Shown in pieces: positions 1 through 7,602 of a DNA stretch of 35,458 nucleotides. This DNA comes from Bryobacterales bacterium (GTDB taxonomy: Bacteria; Acidobacteriota; Terriglobia; Bryobacterales; Bryobacteraceae). A program made the translations under genes and the position numbers. Below the pieces are notes generated by a model. That model did no database searches, was not told the DNA's origin, and saw only the letters and a program-made list of their open reading frames with translations. Where the stretch lies: NCBI GenBank assembly GCA_025462945.1, contig JAOAPO010000417.1:1-35458 (forward strand). Direction: 5' to 3'. Numbering within the stretch: position 1 is the first letter of the stretch; each line of letters opens with the position of its first letter.

Positions 1-1198
1 CTCAGCCCTTACAGCCTTCGCCCAGCCCGCACCCGCTCCCGGGCGTGCCGGCGGACGGGGGGGCCCGCCCGCACCGAAGTCGCCCGAAGTCTCGACCGAT
101 GGGCGCGTCACGTTCCGCCTGCGCGCCCCAAATGCCAAGGAGGTCGCCGTCACCGGCCTGCCCGGCGGACGTCTCGTCCTGCAGAAGGACGAACAGGGCG
201 TCTGGACCGGCACCACCGAAGCACTGAAGCCGGATATGTACGGCTACCTCTTCTCCATCGATGGCGCCAACGTGAACGACCCCGCGAATGCAGCGTTCAA
301 AACGTCGGCGACCAGCGCTGGACAGAGCCTGGTTCATGTTCCCGGCGCCGTCAGTTGGGAACCCACGCCCGGACTGCCGCGGGGCGCGGTTGCTCATCAT
401 TTCTACCACTCGAGCCTGATCGGCGATGACCGTGACTTCTACGTCTACACGCCGCCCAACTACGACCCGAACCGCAAGGAACCGTACCCTGTTCTTTACC
501 TGCTGCACGGCCTGGGCGACGACGCCTATGGCTGGATCTCGGCCGGCGCGGCGAACGTGATCCTCGATAACCTGATCGGTCAGGGTAAGGCACAGCCCAT
601 GATTATGGTGAACACTCTGGGTTACGGCGTCCCGCTCACCACCATGTTCGCGGGCGGAGGCGGCGGCCGCGGCGGAATGGGCGGCAATGGCATGATCGCC
701 AACTTCGCGAAAGCCCTTACCGACGAAGTGATGCCGCAGGTGGAAAAGCAGTACCGGGTCACAAAGGACCGCAACCAGCGCGCGATCGCCGGGCTCTCCA
801 TGGGCGGCGCCGAGGCTCTCTACACTGGGCTCAACAACCTCGACAAATTCACTTACGTTGCCTCGTTCAGCGGCGCCTTCGTGATGTGGCCCAAACCCGC
901 GGCCGCCGCGTCGGCTGCGGCTCCGGCGACGCCCGGTCCCGCTCCCGTGACCGACGAAGTCTTCGCCATGAACTTCCCCAAAGTGGATGCGAAGATCAAC
1001 TCCCAACTGAAGCTGCTTTGGATCGGCTGCGGCACTGAAGACGGACTCATCGGTGTCAATCGCCAGTTCCGTACCTGGCTCAAGTCGAAGGACGTGAAGG
1101 CGGTTGAAGTGGAGACCCCGGCAATGGCTCACGTTTGGCCGTTATGGAGGCAGAACCTGACCGAGATCGCCCCCATGCTTTTCCAGAAAGGTAAGTAA
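1..1198 (+). CDS. Secreted esterase D / enterochelin-esterase-like alpha/beta hydrolase (5' partial)
   Basis: The frame is open from the left edge, so the track start at 236 is internal. The first visible residues (ALTAFAQPAPAPG) look like the end of a signal peptide followed by a Pro/Gly linker. An immunoglobulin-like esterase N-terminal domain follows (VTFRLRAPNAKEVAVTG), resembling those of xylan and feruloyl esterases. The catalytic domain is of the pfam00756 type: YLLHGLGDDAYGW forms the oxyanion region, GLSMGGAEAL carries the nucleophile serine, GTEDGLI a likely acid residue, and MAHVWPLWR the catalytic histidine. A Gly-rich insert (GGGGGRGGMGG) and an Ala/Pro-rich insert sit in surface loops. 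Substrate is not readable; acetyl or feruloyl esters on polysaccharides are the usual targets. It faces the minus-strand rhamnose mutarotase, 9 bases away. Confidence 0.88.
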   Translation, partial: SALTAFAQPAPAPGRAGGRGGPPAPKSPEVSTDGRVTFRLRAPNAKEVAVTGLPGGRLVLQKDEQGVWTGTTEALKPDMYGYLFSIDGANVNDPANAAFKTSATSAGQSLVHVPGAVSWEPTPGLPRGAVAHHFYHSSLIGDDRDFYVYTPPNYDPNRKEPYPVLYLLHGLGDDAYGWISAGAANVILDNLIGQGKAQPMIMVNTLGYGVPLTTMFAGGGGGRGGMGGNGMIANFAKALTDEVMPQVEKQYRVTKDRNQRAIAGLSMGGAEALYTGLNNLDKFTYVASFSGAFVMWPKPAAAASAAAPATPGPAPVTDEVFAMNFPKVDAKINSQLKLLWIGCGTEDGLIGVNRQFRTWLKSKDVKAVEVETPAMAHVWPLWRQNLTEIAPMLFQKGK

Positions 1199-1207
1199 CG
1201 CGGCCGT

Positions 1208-1528
1208 TCAGGCGAGGTGGAACACTTCCTCTAACCGAAGCATCCCCTCGTCTGGCCGACGCCCTTCCAGATCCTCGAAAAACTCCGCCATGCTGGCCTG
1301 CCAGCGTGCGTTCACTTCACGCCGAGCCATACCGGCGAGCGCCTGGGCGAAGTCCGGCGTTTCCAGATAGCCCACCAGCAGGCCATCGTCACGCAGGAAC
1401 AGCGAATAGTTATGCCAGCCGGTCTCAGTCAGCGCCGACTGCATATCAGCCCAGACCTCGACATGGCGGAGCTTGTACTCCGACAGCCGATCGGCCTTGA
1501 CCTTCAACAAGAAGCAGACGCGTTCCAG
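1208..1528 (-). CDS. rhaM: L-rhamnose mutarotase (RhaM/RhaU family)
   Basis: This family interconverts alpha and beta anomers of L-rhamnose or related sugars. Diagnostic stretches are LSEYKLRHVEVWADM, ETGWHNYSLFLRDDGLLVGYLETPD and the C-terminal LEEVFHLA; length is about 106 aa, as usual. The track starts at TTG 1510, which removes the first beta strand. In frame upstream lies ERVCFLL, the expected family N-terminus, and the codon just before it is CTG (1528–1526). An AGGCGG (1541–1536) sits 7 bases before that CTG, overlapping the stop codon of the upstream gene. No ATG, GTG or TTG would include ERVCFLL, so I infer a CTG start and translational coupling. It is the second gene of a pair with the UxuA-like enzyme. 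Confidence 0.88.
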   Translation of the reverse strand: MERVCFLLKVKADRLSEYKLRHVEVWADMQSALTETGWHNYSLFLRDDGLLVGYLETPDFAQALAGMARREVNARWQASMAEFFEDLEGRRPDEGMLRLEEVFHLA

Positions 1529-1539
1529 GAGCTTGCCGC

Positions 1540-2640
1540 CTAAGCTTTCGCTTCCGACAAGGCCCGCGAATATAGCGCCTTCATGTACGAGAAGCCGTAG
1601 GCCTGTTCTGCGTAACGCCCACCGGTAAACCCGGGCGTGTGATCCAGAATAACGATGCCGTCGTAGTTCACATCGCGCAGCGCCTTCATGATCTTGTACA
1701 TATCGTAGTAGCCGTTATCCATGAACGTCTCCACGAAATGCGGCAGCGGCGCGCTGACATTCCGGAAGTGAATCTTCCAGATCTTGTTGGCCCCGAAGTA
1801 GCGAATCATCTCTTCCGGATCTTTGCCCGTCAGTGCCTTGCCACCTTCGAGCCACGTCCCGCAACACAGGCAGATGCCCACGTTCGGACTACCCGCAATT
1901 TCCATCGCGCGACGATACCCATCGAAGTTGCTGAAGATGCAACGAGGCACGCCCGCCAGCACCGGCACGGGCGGATCGTCCGGATGGATGCCAATCCGTA
2001 CCCCGGCCTCCGCCGCTACGGGAGCAGCCTGTTTGATAAAGTGCGTGTAGTTCTCCCAGATCTCTTCGGGTGTGAACACGCGGCCATGCGAGAGCGGCTC
2101 CGTCCACTCCTTGCCGTCCCAAACGCCCTTCTTGTTCGGACTCGCCATGTCGAACTCGCGCGCCGAAGACCCCCGCACGTCCGCGCGACCGCTCGACCAA
2201 ATGCCGTTCCCCATGTGCGCGTAGGTGGTGTAGTAAATGCCCGCCTCGCCCAGATTGCGGATGTACTGCTTGTATTCCTCAACCTTCTTGTCGCGCCCCG
2301 GCAGGTTCAGCGTGACTTCGGGCATGTTGTGGACGGACGTATTGCCGATGTTCCAAACCGTGATGCCTGCATCCGCATAGCGCTTCTTGATCTGCCTGAA
2401 ACCATCGGCGGTCCGCAGGTCAGGCGTGGACCCGACGCTGACGTACTCGCAGCCGATCTGCTTCCAGAACTTCAGCTCTTCGTCGGACGGTTTGGCCGGA
2501 CCCTGTCCGCACAGTTTGATGCCCGGCTGCGAAGCATGAACCCTGGCGATGCCCAGCCTCTCTGAGGCCGCAGCGAAGAACGCCGCACCGGCGAGGCCGG
2601 CCATTTCGCGGCGGCTCAATACAGATCTGATGTCGTCCAT
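1540..2640 (-). CDS. Tat-exported UxuA-like (mannonate dehydratase superfamily) TIM-barrel protein
   Basis: The protein is 366 aa. It opens with a twin-arginine signal (SRREMAGLAGAAFFAAAS), then a xylose-isomerase-like TIM barrel. VRIGIHPDDPPVPVLAG closely matches the HPDDPP motif of D-mannonate dehydratase, and ICLCCGTW, KIHFRNVS and YYDMYKIMKAL..YDG..ILDH match later UxuA blocks with candidate Cys, His and Asp metal ligands. Classic UxuA is cytosolic, converting D-mannonate to 2-keto-3-deoxygluconate; a Tat signal is odd for that role, so a different sugar acid or an isomerase/epimerase activity is possible. It is coupled to the downstream L-rhamnose mutarotase, which supports sugar metabolism. 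Its ATG is divergent from the cyclase gene. Confidence 0.8.
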   Translation of the reverse strand: MDDIRSVLSRREMAGLAGAAFFAAASERLGIARVHASQPGIKLCGQGPAKPSDEELKFWKQIGCEYVSVGSTPDLRTADGFRQIKKRYADAGITVWNIGNTSVHNMPEVTLNLPGRDKKVEEYKQYIRNLGEAGIYYTTYAHMGNGIWSSGRADVRGSSAREFDMASPNKKGVWDGKEWTEPLSHGRVFTPEEIWENYTHFIKQAAPVAAEAGVRIGIHPDDPPVPVLAGVPRCIFSNFDGYRRAMEIAGSPNVGICLCCGTWLEGGKALTGKDPEEMIRYFGANKIWKIHFRNVSAPLPHFVETFMDNGYYDMYKIMKALRDVNYDGIVILDHTPGFTGGRYAEQAYGFSYMKALYSRALSEAKA

Positions 2641-2730
2641 TTCGAGTTCATGTTATCCCATGCGCGACAAACGAGAAAGCAAAGCCACGCACCAGCCTCC
2701 ACAGACAGATTCGCTACCCGTCAAGATGAG

Positions 2731-3741
2731 ATGATGAACCGCAACGAATTGATCCGGCTGATCGTCCTGAACGAAGTCTGTGACGATTACGAAAACCTGG
2801 ATCAAACGATCCTCGCGAACGCAAGCAGCGAAGCTCGCCGTCACGGTTTCGTAGTCAGCCGCCGAGACGTGGTCGAGGCCCTAACCGCTCTTCTGCATTG
2901 CAGCCTGATCAAAGCTTACCGGCTTGCGCCGCAACGAGCCCCAGAGGTCCTCGTTGAGATGCCGGACCTCAGTGTTGCGGAACAGAACTTCACAACCTAC
3001 TTTTTCGCGACCCCCGAAGGTATGGCAGTACAGTCGGCCACTCCCGATATCCTTGAGCTAGCCGCAATGCCCCGCTACATCGAAGTCAGTCACGTCATCG
3101 AAGCCGGAATGAAGACCTACCCCGGCCTGCCCGTACCCACCGTCGAGGTCTTGATGGACTACGAAGCCTCGCACGAAAAGTACGACAATCAGGCTGAGTT
3201 CTACATCGCTTCACTGCACCTTTGCGGCAACACCGGCACCTACGTCGATTCACCGCGCCATCGTTACCGCACCGGCACTGACCTCGCTGCCCTGCCCCTC
3301 CGCGATGTCGCGCATGTGCCTGTTACGGTCATCGACGCACGAGTTAACAATGACCGGGCGATCGGCCCCGAATTCTTCGGGACAGCCAGGATCAAAGACC
3401 GCGCCGTGCTCGTCAACACCGGCTGGTCGCAACACTGGCGTACCGACACTTACTACCAGAACAACCCCTTCCTCACTGCGGCCGCCTGCGAGTTTCTCGT
3501 CGCCGCCGGAGCCCGCTTCGTCGGCATCGATTCCCTGAACATCGACAACATTGACGACCCTGCGCGACCCGCCCACACGCTCCTTCTCGGTGCGGACATT
3601 CCCGTCTGCGAACACATGACCAACCTCGACAGCCTTGAACCAGAAGGCGGCTTCCTCCATGCGGTGCCGATCGCCTGGGCCAGCGGAGCCACCTTCCCCG
3701 TCCGGGCGTATGTGATTTATGATGGTCCCGAACTCCCATGA
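2731..3741 (+). CDS. Cyclase-family (kynurenine formamidase-like) hydrolase with extra N-terminal domain
   Basis: Residues from about 115 on (PRYIEVSHVIEAGMKTYPGLP) are a pfam04199 cyclase, a metal-dependent amide or ester hydrolase fold. The usual HxGTHxDxPxH motif reads NTGTYVDSPRH at residues 167–177, so two metal-ligand histidines are Asn and Tyr, while the Asp, the last His, and the later AHTLLLG..IPVCEH His/Glu are kept. The first ~110 residues form a separate domain with winged-helix-like spacing (RNELIRLIVLNEVCDDYENLD … TTYFFATPEG), which I know only as a small uncharacterised family. I chose ATG 2731 because the track start at 2650 adds low-complexity residues and lies within 10 bases of the divergent start. 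Its end overlaps the DsrE-like gene by 4 bases, implying an operon. Confidence 0.8.
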   Translation: MMNRNELIRLIVLNEVCDDYENLDQTILANASSEARRHGFVVSRRDVVEALTALLHCSLIKAYRLAPQRAPEVLVEMPDLSVAEQNFTTYFFATPEGMAVQSATPDILELAAMPRYIEVSHVIEAGMKTYPGLPVPTVEVLMDYEASHEKYDNQAEFYIASLHLCGNTGTYVDSPRHRYRTGTDLAALPLRDVAHVPVTVIDARVNNDRAIGPEFFGTARIKDRAVLVNTGWSQHWRTDTYYQNNPFLTAAACEFLVAAGARFVGIDSLNIDNIDDPARPAHTLLLGADIPVCEHMTNLDSLEPEGGFLHAVPIAWASGATFPVRAYVIYDGPELP

Positions 3742-4166
3742 AGAAACTCATTCTGACTCTCGCCGCCCTGTTGCTGACATTCACCGCCGCACCGGCCCAG
3801 ACCGCGCCGCCCGCGCAGCACCGCGTCGTGATGCAGATGAATGTGAACAGCGAAGACTCCTGGACTCAGCTGATCGGTAACATTCAGAATGTTCGTAAAG
3901 CTTTCGGGCCAAGCACGATCCAGATCGAAGTTGTCGCGTGGGGTAAAGGTCTGGCGATTCTCCAGAAGACAAACACGAACTACGAGATCGCGATGAAGCA
4001 GCTCGCCACCGACGGCGTCGTCTTCGCCGCCTGCCAGAACTCCATGCGCGCGCGCAACGTGAAGACTGAAGACCTGTTCCCCTTCGCTTCGCAAGTGGAC
4101 TCCGGCGTCGCCGAAGTCATCCGCAAGCAGGAAGCCGGCTGGTCGTACGTGCGCGCCGGCGAATAG
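3738..4166 (+). CDS. Exported DsrE-like protein
   Basis: This is a 142-aa protein with a clear signal peptide (MKKLILTLAALLLTFTAAPAQ). The mature part has the DsrE/DsrF-type fold signature: HRVVMQMN, IQNVRKAFGPSTIQIEVVAWGKGLAIL, then VVFAACQNSMRARN with the conserved cysteine, and the typical end GVAEVIRKQEAGWSYVRAGE. Periplasmic members are usually uncharacterised; cytosolic relatives carry sulfur on the equivalent cysteine. The ATG overlaps the stop of the cyclase gene (ATGA), so the two are translated together. Function beyond the fold is unknown. Confidence 0.85.
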   Translation: MKKLILTLAALLLTFTAAPAQTAPPAQHRVVMQMNVNSEDSWTQLIGNIQNVRKAFGPSTIQIEVVAWGKGLAILQKTNTNYEIAMKQLATDGVVFAACQNSMRARNVKTEDLFPFASQVDSGVAEVIRKQEAGWSYVRAGE

Positions 4167-4190
4167 CAGTAATATCCTCACAATTTCGGC

Positions 4191-4196
4191 TATACT
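4191..4196 (+). promoter_or_regulatory. Possible -10 element for the heme–barrel–ankyrin gene
   Basis: TATACT stands 27 bases before the ATG at 4224, and an AGGAG ribosome site lies at 4213–4217. The -35 region has no good match, so this is a weak promoter call resting on the -10 alone. Confidence 0.35.
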
Positions 4197-4223
4197 CACG
4201 GGTGCCTCAATCAGGAGTGCACT

Positions 4224-6059
4224 ATGAAACGCTTAGCATTAGCTCTTTTCGTTCCCGCTCTGTTGGCCCAGAACTCCCCGCCGGACCAACTCCGTTCGGC
4301 CGCCACGAAATCTCTCACATTACTGCAAAAAGCCTCTGCAGGATTTTCAAAGGTTCAGGATTGCTACTCCTGTCACAACACCGGCCTGCCCGCAGAGGCC
4401 TTCGCCATGGCGCGGGAACGAGGCTTCACCATTGATGAGCCGGCAGCAAAGGCAGCTCTCGTCAAGAGCCTGACCCACACGCCTAATCTCAGCTCCATCG
4501 ATCACATCGTCCAGGCAACCTCAATCATCGATCCAGCAGCGTCAGAAGCTTCCGCTCTCATCGCCGCTCATTCCGCTGGCCTGAAGCCCAGCCTGACCAC
4601 GGCCATTCAGGCCCGCTACATAGCAAGCGCCCAACGGGCCGACGGTCACTGGCTGACCTTCGATGCGCGTCCGCCTCAGGGTCACAGCGAGTTCACGACC
4701 ACAGCTCTCACTATCCGGATGCTGCAGATGTACATGCCGGAGGAACTGCGCCAGGAGACAGCGGCCCGAACCGAACGTGCACGGGCCTGGCTGGCAAAAG
4801 CGACTCCTGCCACCACCGAAGACGCCACCTTCCGCCTGCGAGGCCTCGTCTGGGCGAAAGCAAGTGAAGCCGAACGTGCGCCTGCAGTTAGTGATTTGCG
4901 TAAGCTTCAGCGAGCCAATGGAGGATGGGCCCAAATCCCCAGCATGGACCCCGACGCTTACGCCACCGGTGAAGTGCTTTTAGCACTGTACGACAGCGGA
5001 GTTCCCGTCACTGACCCCGCGTGGCGCAAAGGACTTCAGTTCCTGCTTTCTTCACAGAACGCCGATGGCTCCTGGCACGTTGCAACGCGCATGGTCTCGC
5101 CCGCACAGGTCAGCCCACCGTATTTCGAATCCGGTTTTCCGTTCGGCCACGATCAGTTCATCTCGTCCGCGGGCACCTCGTACGCGACGATGGCTATCTT
5201 AGCTGCGGTGCCGAAAGCAGCGAAAGCCAGCGCGCCCCTCGCCATGCCGGAACTGGCGCCGAAAGGCGAGAAGCCGTGGATGAGAACCGCTCTCTTCGGC
5301 ACCGTTGCAGAACTAAAGACGCTTCTCGATAAGGGCCTGGACGTGAACAGCCATTCCGATGAGGGCACCACGCTCCTCATGTTCGTCGCTCCCGATACGG
5401 CCCGCATGAAGCTCCTGATGGATCGTGGCGCCAACGTGAAGGCCACGGCCAAAACCGGCTTCGACGCACTCCTGGTTACTTCCCTCTACCGAGGCTCCGG
5501 CGACGCGCTGCGAATGCTGCTCGCCAAAGGTGCCAGTCCCGCGCCCCGTACCGGAGTGCTGTTCAATGCCTCGCCGATCGTGCTCTCGGTCTATGCCGGA
5601 GACGCCGCCAATATCGCACTACTCCACTCCAAAGGCGCAGACGTGAATCGCAAGATGATGCTGCTCGGTATCTTCCCGACTTCCCCGCTCTTCGCCGCCG
5701 CTGCCTTCGGCGAAGTCGACGTGATGCGGGCGCTGATCACCGCCGGTGCCGACCTGAAAGAGCAGGACCCGACCGGCCTCAGCCTGCTGCACCAGGCCGC
5801 ACTTGCCAACCATGTGGACGCGGCACAACTCCTGATCGCGTCCGGAGCGCCGGTCGACACCGTCGACAAGAACGGGTACTCTGCACTCCTCTACGCCTCC
5901 ACCATCAACTTCGGTGACGACCGCATGGTCAAACTGCTGCTGAAGGCGGGCGCGAATGCCGCCGTCAAAGCCAAAACGGGCGAGACCGCGCTTTCACAGG
6001 CGAAGCGTTACCACCACACGAACCTGGTTGCAGCTCTCGCCCAGGTCAGCTCAAAATAG
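4224..6059 (+). CDS. Exported fusion: c-type heme motif, terpene-cyclase-like barrel, ankyrin repeats
   Basis: The 611-aa product has a short signal peptide (MKRLALALFVPALLAQ), a heme-attachment motif CYSCH at residues 47–51, then a helical region of about 130–330 with squalene-cyclase/prenyltransferase-type repeats (RANGGWAQIPSMDPDAYATGEVLLAL; SSQNADGSWHVATR). From about 350 to the end there are about six ankyrin repeats, for example VDVMRALITAGADLKEQDPTGLSLLHQAALANHVDAAQLLIASGA. The start is supported by AGGAG 7 bases upstream. The barrel lacks an obvious DxDD or other cyclase active-site motif that I could find, so it may be a binding scaffold. The 3' end overlaps the convergent DUF1501 gene by 14 bases. 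Function is unknown; a periplasmic electron-transfer or binding role is inference. Confidence 0.85.
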   Translation: MKRLALALFVPALLAQNSPPDQLRSAATKSLTLLQKASAGFSKVQDCYSCHNTGLPAEAFAMARERGFTIDEPAAKAALVKSLTHTPNLSSIDHIVQATSIIDPAASEASALIAAHSAGLKPSLTTAIQARYIASAQRADGHWLTFDARPPQGHSEFTTTALTIRMLQMYMPEELRQETAARTERARAWLAKATPATTEDATFRLRGLVWAKASEAERAPAVSDLRKLQRANGGWAQIPSMDPDAYATGEVLLALYDSGVPVTDPAWRKGLQFLLSSQNADGSWHVATRMVSPAQVSPPYFESGFPFGHDQFISSAGTSYATMAILAAVPKAAKASAPLAMPELAPKGEKPWMRTALFGTVAELKTLLDKGLDVNSHSDEGTTLLMFVAPDTARMKLLMDRGANVKATAKTGFDALLVTSLYRGSGDALRMLLAKGASPAPRTGVLFNASPIVLSVYAGDAANIALLHSKGADVNRKMMLLGIFPTSPLFAAAAFGEVDVMRALITAGADLKEQDPTGLSLLHQAALANHVDAAQLLIASGAPVDTVDKNGYSALLYASTINFGDDRMVKLLLKAGANAAVKAKTGETALSQAKRYHHTNLVAALAQVSSK

Positions 6060-7602
6060 CCTTCACGACACTCGCCTTCTCCACCCCTGTCAGCTTCACA
6101 TTGAGGCCCTGCCAGGGGTGGCTGAAGCGTTCGTGGTCGATGCCGAACTGGTGGAGGATGGTCGCCTGGAAATCGCGTACATGCACGGGGTCGCGCGTGA
6201 TGTTGTAACTGAACTCGTCCGTCTCCCCATGCACCACGCCGCCCTTGATCCCACCGCCCGCCATCCATAAGCTGAAACACCGTGGATGGTGATCGCGCCC
6301 GTAATCCGTCGCCGTCAACTTTCCCTGCGAATAGATTGTCCGCCCGAACTCTCCGGCCAGGATCACCAGCGTATCGTCCAGCATTCCCCTCTGCTTCAGA
6401 TCCTGCACCAGCGCCCAGACCGGCTGATCGATCTCTTTACACTGCGAAGGCAGCACGTCAGGCAGGTTGCCGTGTACGTCCCAGCCGCGATGATAGACCT
6501 GCACGAACCGCACACCGCGCTCAGCCAGCCGCCGCGCCATCACGCAAGTATTCGCGAACGACCCCGGCTTCTCCTTCGCATCGGCCCCGTACATCTGCCA
6601 GGTGCTCTCAGGCTCTTTGCTCATGTCCGTCAATTCGGGCACTGAAGCCTGCATCCGGAACGCCATCTCATACTGCGCAATCCGCGTCTTGGTCTCCGGA
6701 TCCCCCAGCTTGTCGTAAGTCAGCTGGTTCATCTCGGACAAGCCGTCTAACATCGACCGCCGCACCGCAGTCGGCACGCCTTCAGGATTGTTGATGAACA
6801 ACACCGGATCGCCCGCACTTCGCAAGCTCACCCCCGAGTACTTACCCGACAGAAATCCCGCGCTCCAAAGGCGCGACGAAATCGCCTGCACATTAGCCTT
6901 CGGATGATAATGCTTCGCCTGCAGCACCACAAACGACGGCAGGTTCTCATTCATGCTGCCCAGCCCGTAACTCAGCCACGACCCGATACAGGGCCGCCCC
7001 GCAATCATGAACCCCGTCTGAAAAAACGTAATCGCCGGCTCGTGGTTGATCGCGTCCGTATTCATCGACCGGATGATGGCGATGTCATCCACCATCTTCG
7101 CCGTGTACGGCAGCAACTCCGAAACCCAGGCGCCCGACTTCCCATACTGATCGAACTTGAAGATGGAAGGCGCAATCGGAAACCTGCTCTGCCCGCTCGT
7201 CATCGTCGTCAAACGCTGACCCTGCCGGATCGACTCGGGCAGATCCTTGTCGAACATGTCCTTCATCTTCGGCTTGTAGTCGAAGGTCTCCATCTGCGGC
7301 GGTGCCCCCACCAGATGCAGGTAGATGACGCGTTTCGCCTTCGCCGGAAAATGCGGCAAACCTTGCAGCGCCGCGCCGGCAGCGTCTTTTGTGCCCAGCA
7401 GCGAACCGAGCGCCAGCGCACCAATCCCCTGCGCACCGCGAGCAAAGAAGCGTCGACGCGACTCCTCCCGCCCCATCTGCGCCGCAATGCGATCCAGCGG
7501 ATGCTGCCCTGCCCCAACCTTCTTCAACGACTCGCGATCGACCCCGCGAGCGAAGGCCGAGTAGTGCCCCTCATAGTCGGGAGCCAGTGGATTCCACTTC
7601 AT
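6046..7602 (-). CDS. DUF1501 domain protein (Tat-exported, sulfatase-like fold)
   Basis: The protein is 518 aa. After about 45 N-terminal residues comes a twin-arginine-like segment (ESRRRFFARGAQGIGALALGSLLG). Typical DUF1501 stretches follow: RVIYLHLVGAPPQMETFDYKP, IIRSMNTDAINHEPAITFFQTG, RFVQVYHRGWDVHGNL, VILAGEFGRTIYSQ and DYGRDHHPRCFSLWMAGGGIKGGVVHGETDE. The domain belongs to the alkaline phosphatase/sulfatase superfamily by fold, but its activity is unproven. DUF1501 proteins are nearly always encoded next to PSD1 cytochrome proteins, as here: the ATG overlaps the PSD1 stop by 4 bases. It is the last gene of the three-gene minus-strand operon. Confidence 0.93.
   Translation of the reverse strand: MKWNPLAPDYEGHYSAFARGVDRESLKKVGAGQHPLDRIAAQMGREESRRRFFARGAQGIGALALGSLLGTKDAAGAALQGLPHFPAKAKRVIYLHLVGAPPQMETFDYKPKMKDMFDKDLPESIRQGQRLTTMTSGQSRFPIAPSIFKFDQYGKSGAWVSELLPYTAKMVDDIAIIRSMNTDAINHEPAITFFQTGFMIAGRPCIGSWLSYGLGSMNENLPSFVVLQAKHYHPKANVQAISSRLWSAGFLSGKYSGVSLRSAGDPVLFINNPEGVPTAVRRSMLDGLSEMNQLTYDKLGDPETKTRIAQYEMAFRMQASVPELTDMSKEPESTWQMYGADAKEKPGSFANTCVMARRLAERGVRFVQVYHRGWDVHGNLPDVLPSQCKEIDQPVWALVQDLKQRGMLDDTLVILAGEFGRTIYSQGKLTATDYGRDHHPRCFSLWMAGGGIKGGVVHGETDEFSYNITRDPVHVRDFQATILHQFGIDHERFSHPWQGLNVKLTGVEKASVVKAILS

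Noticed and set aside
2-1132. 376-aa minus-strand ORF at the left edge
   Set aside because: Antisense of the esterase, which shows catalytic motifs through the same span.
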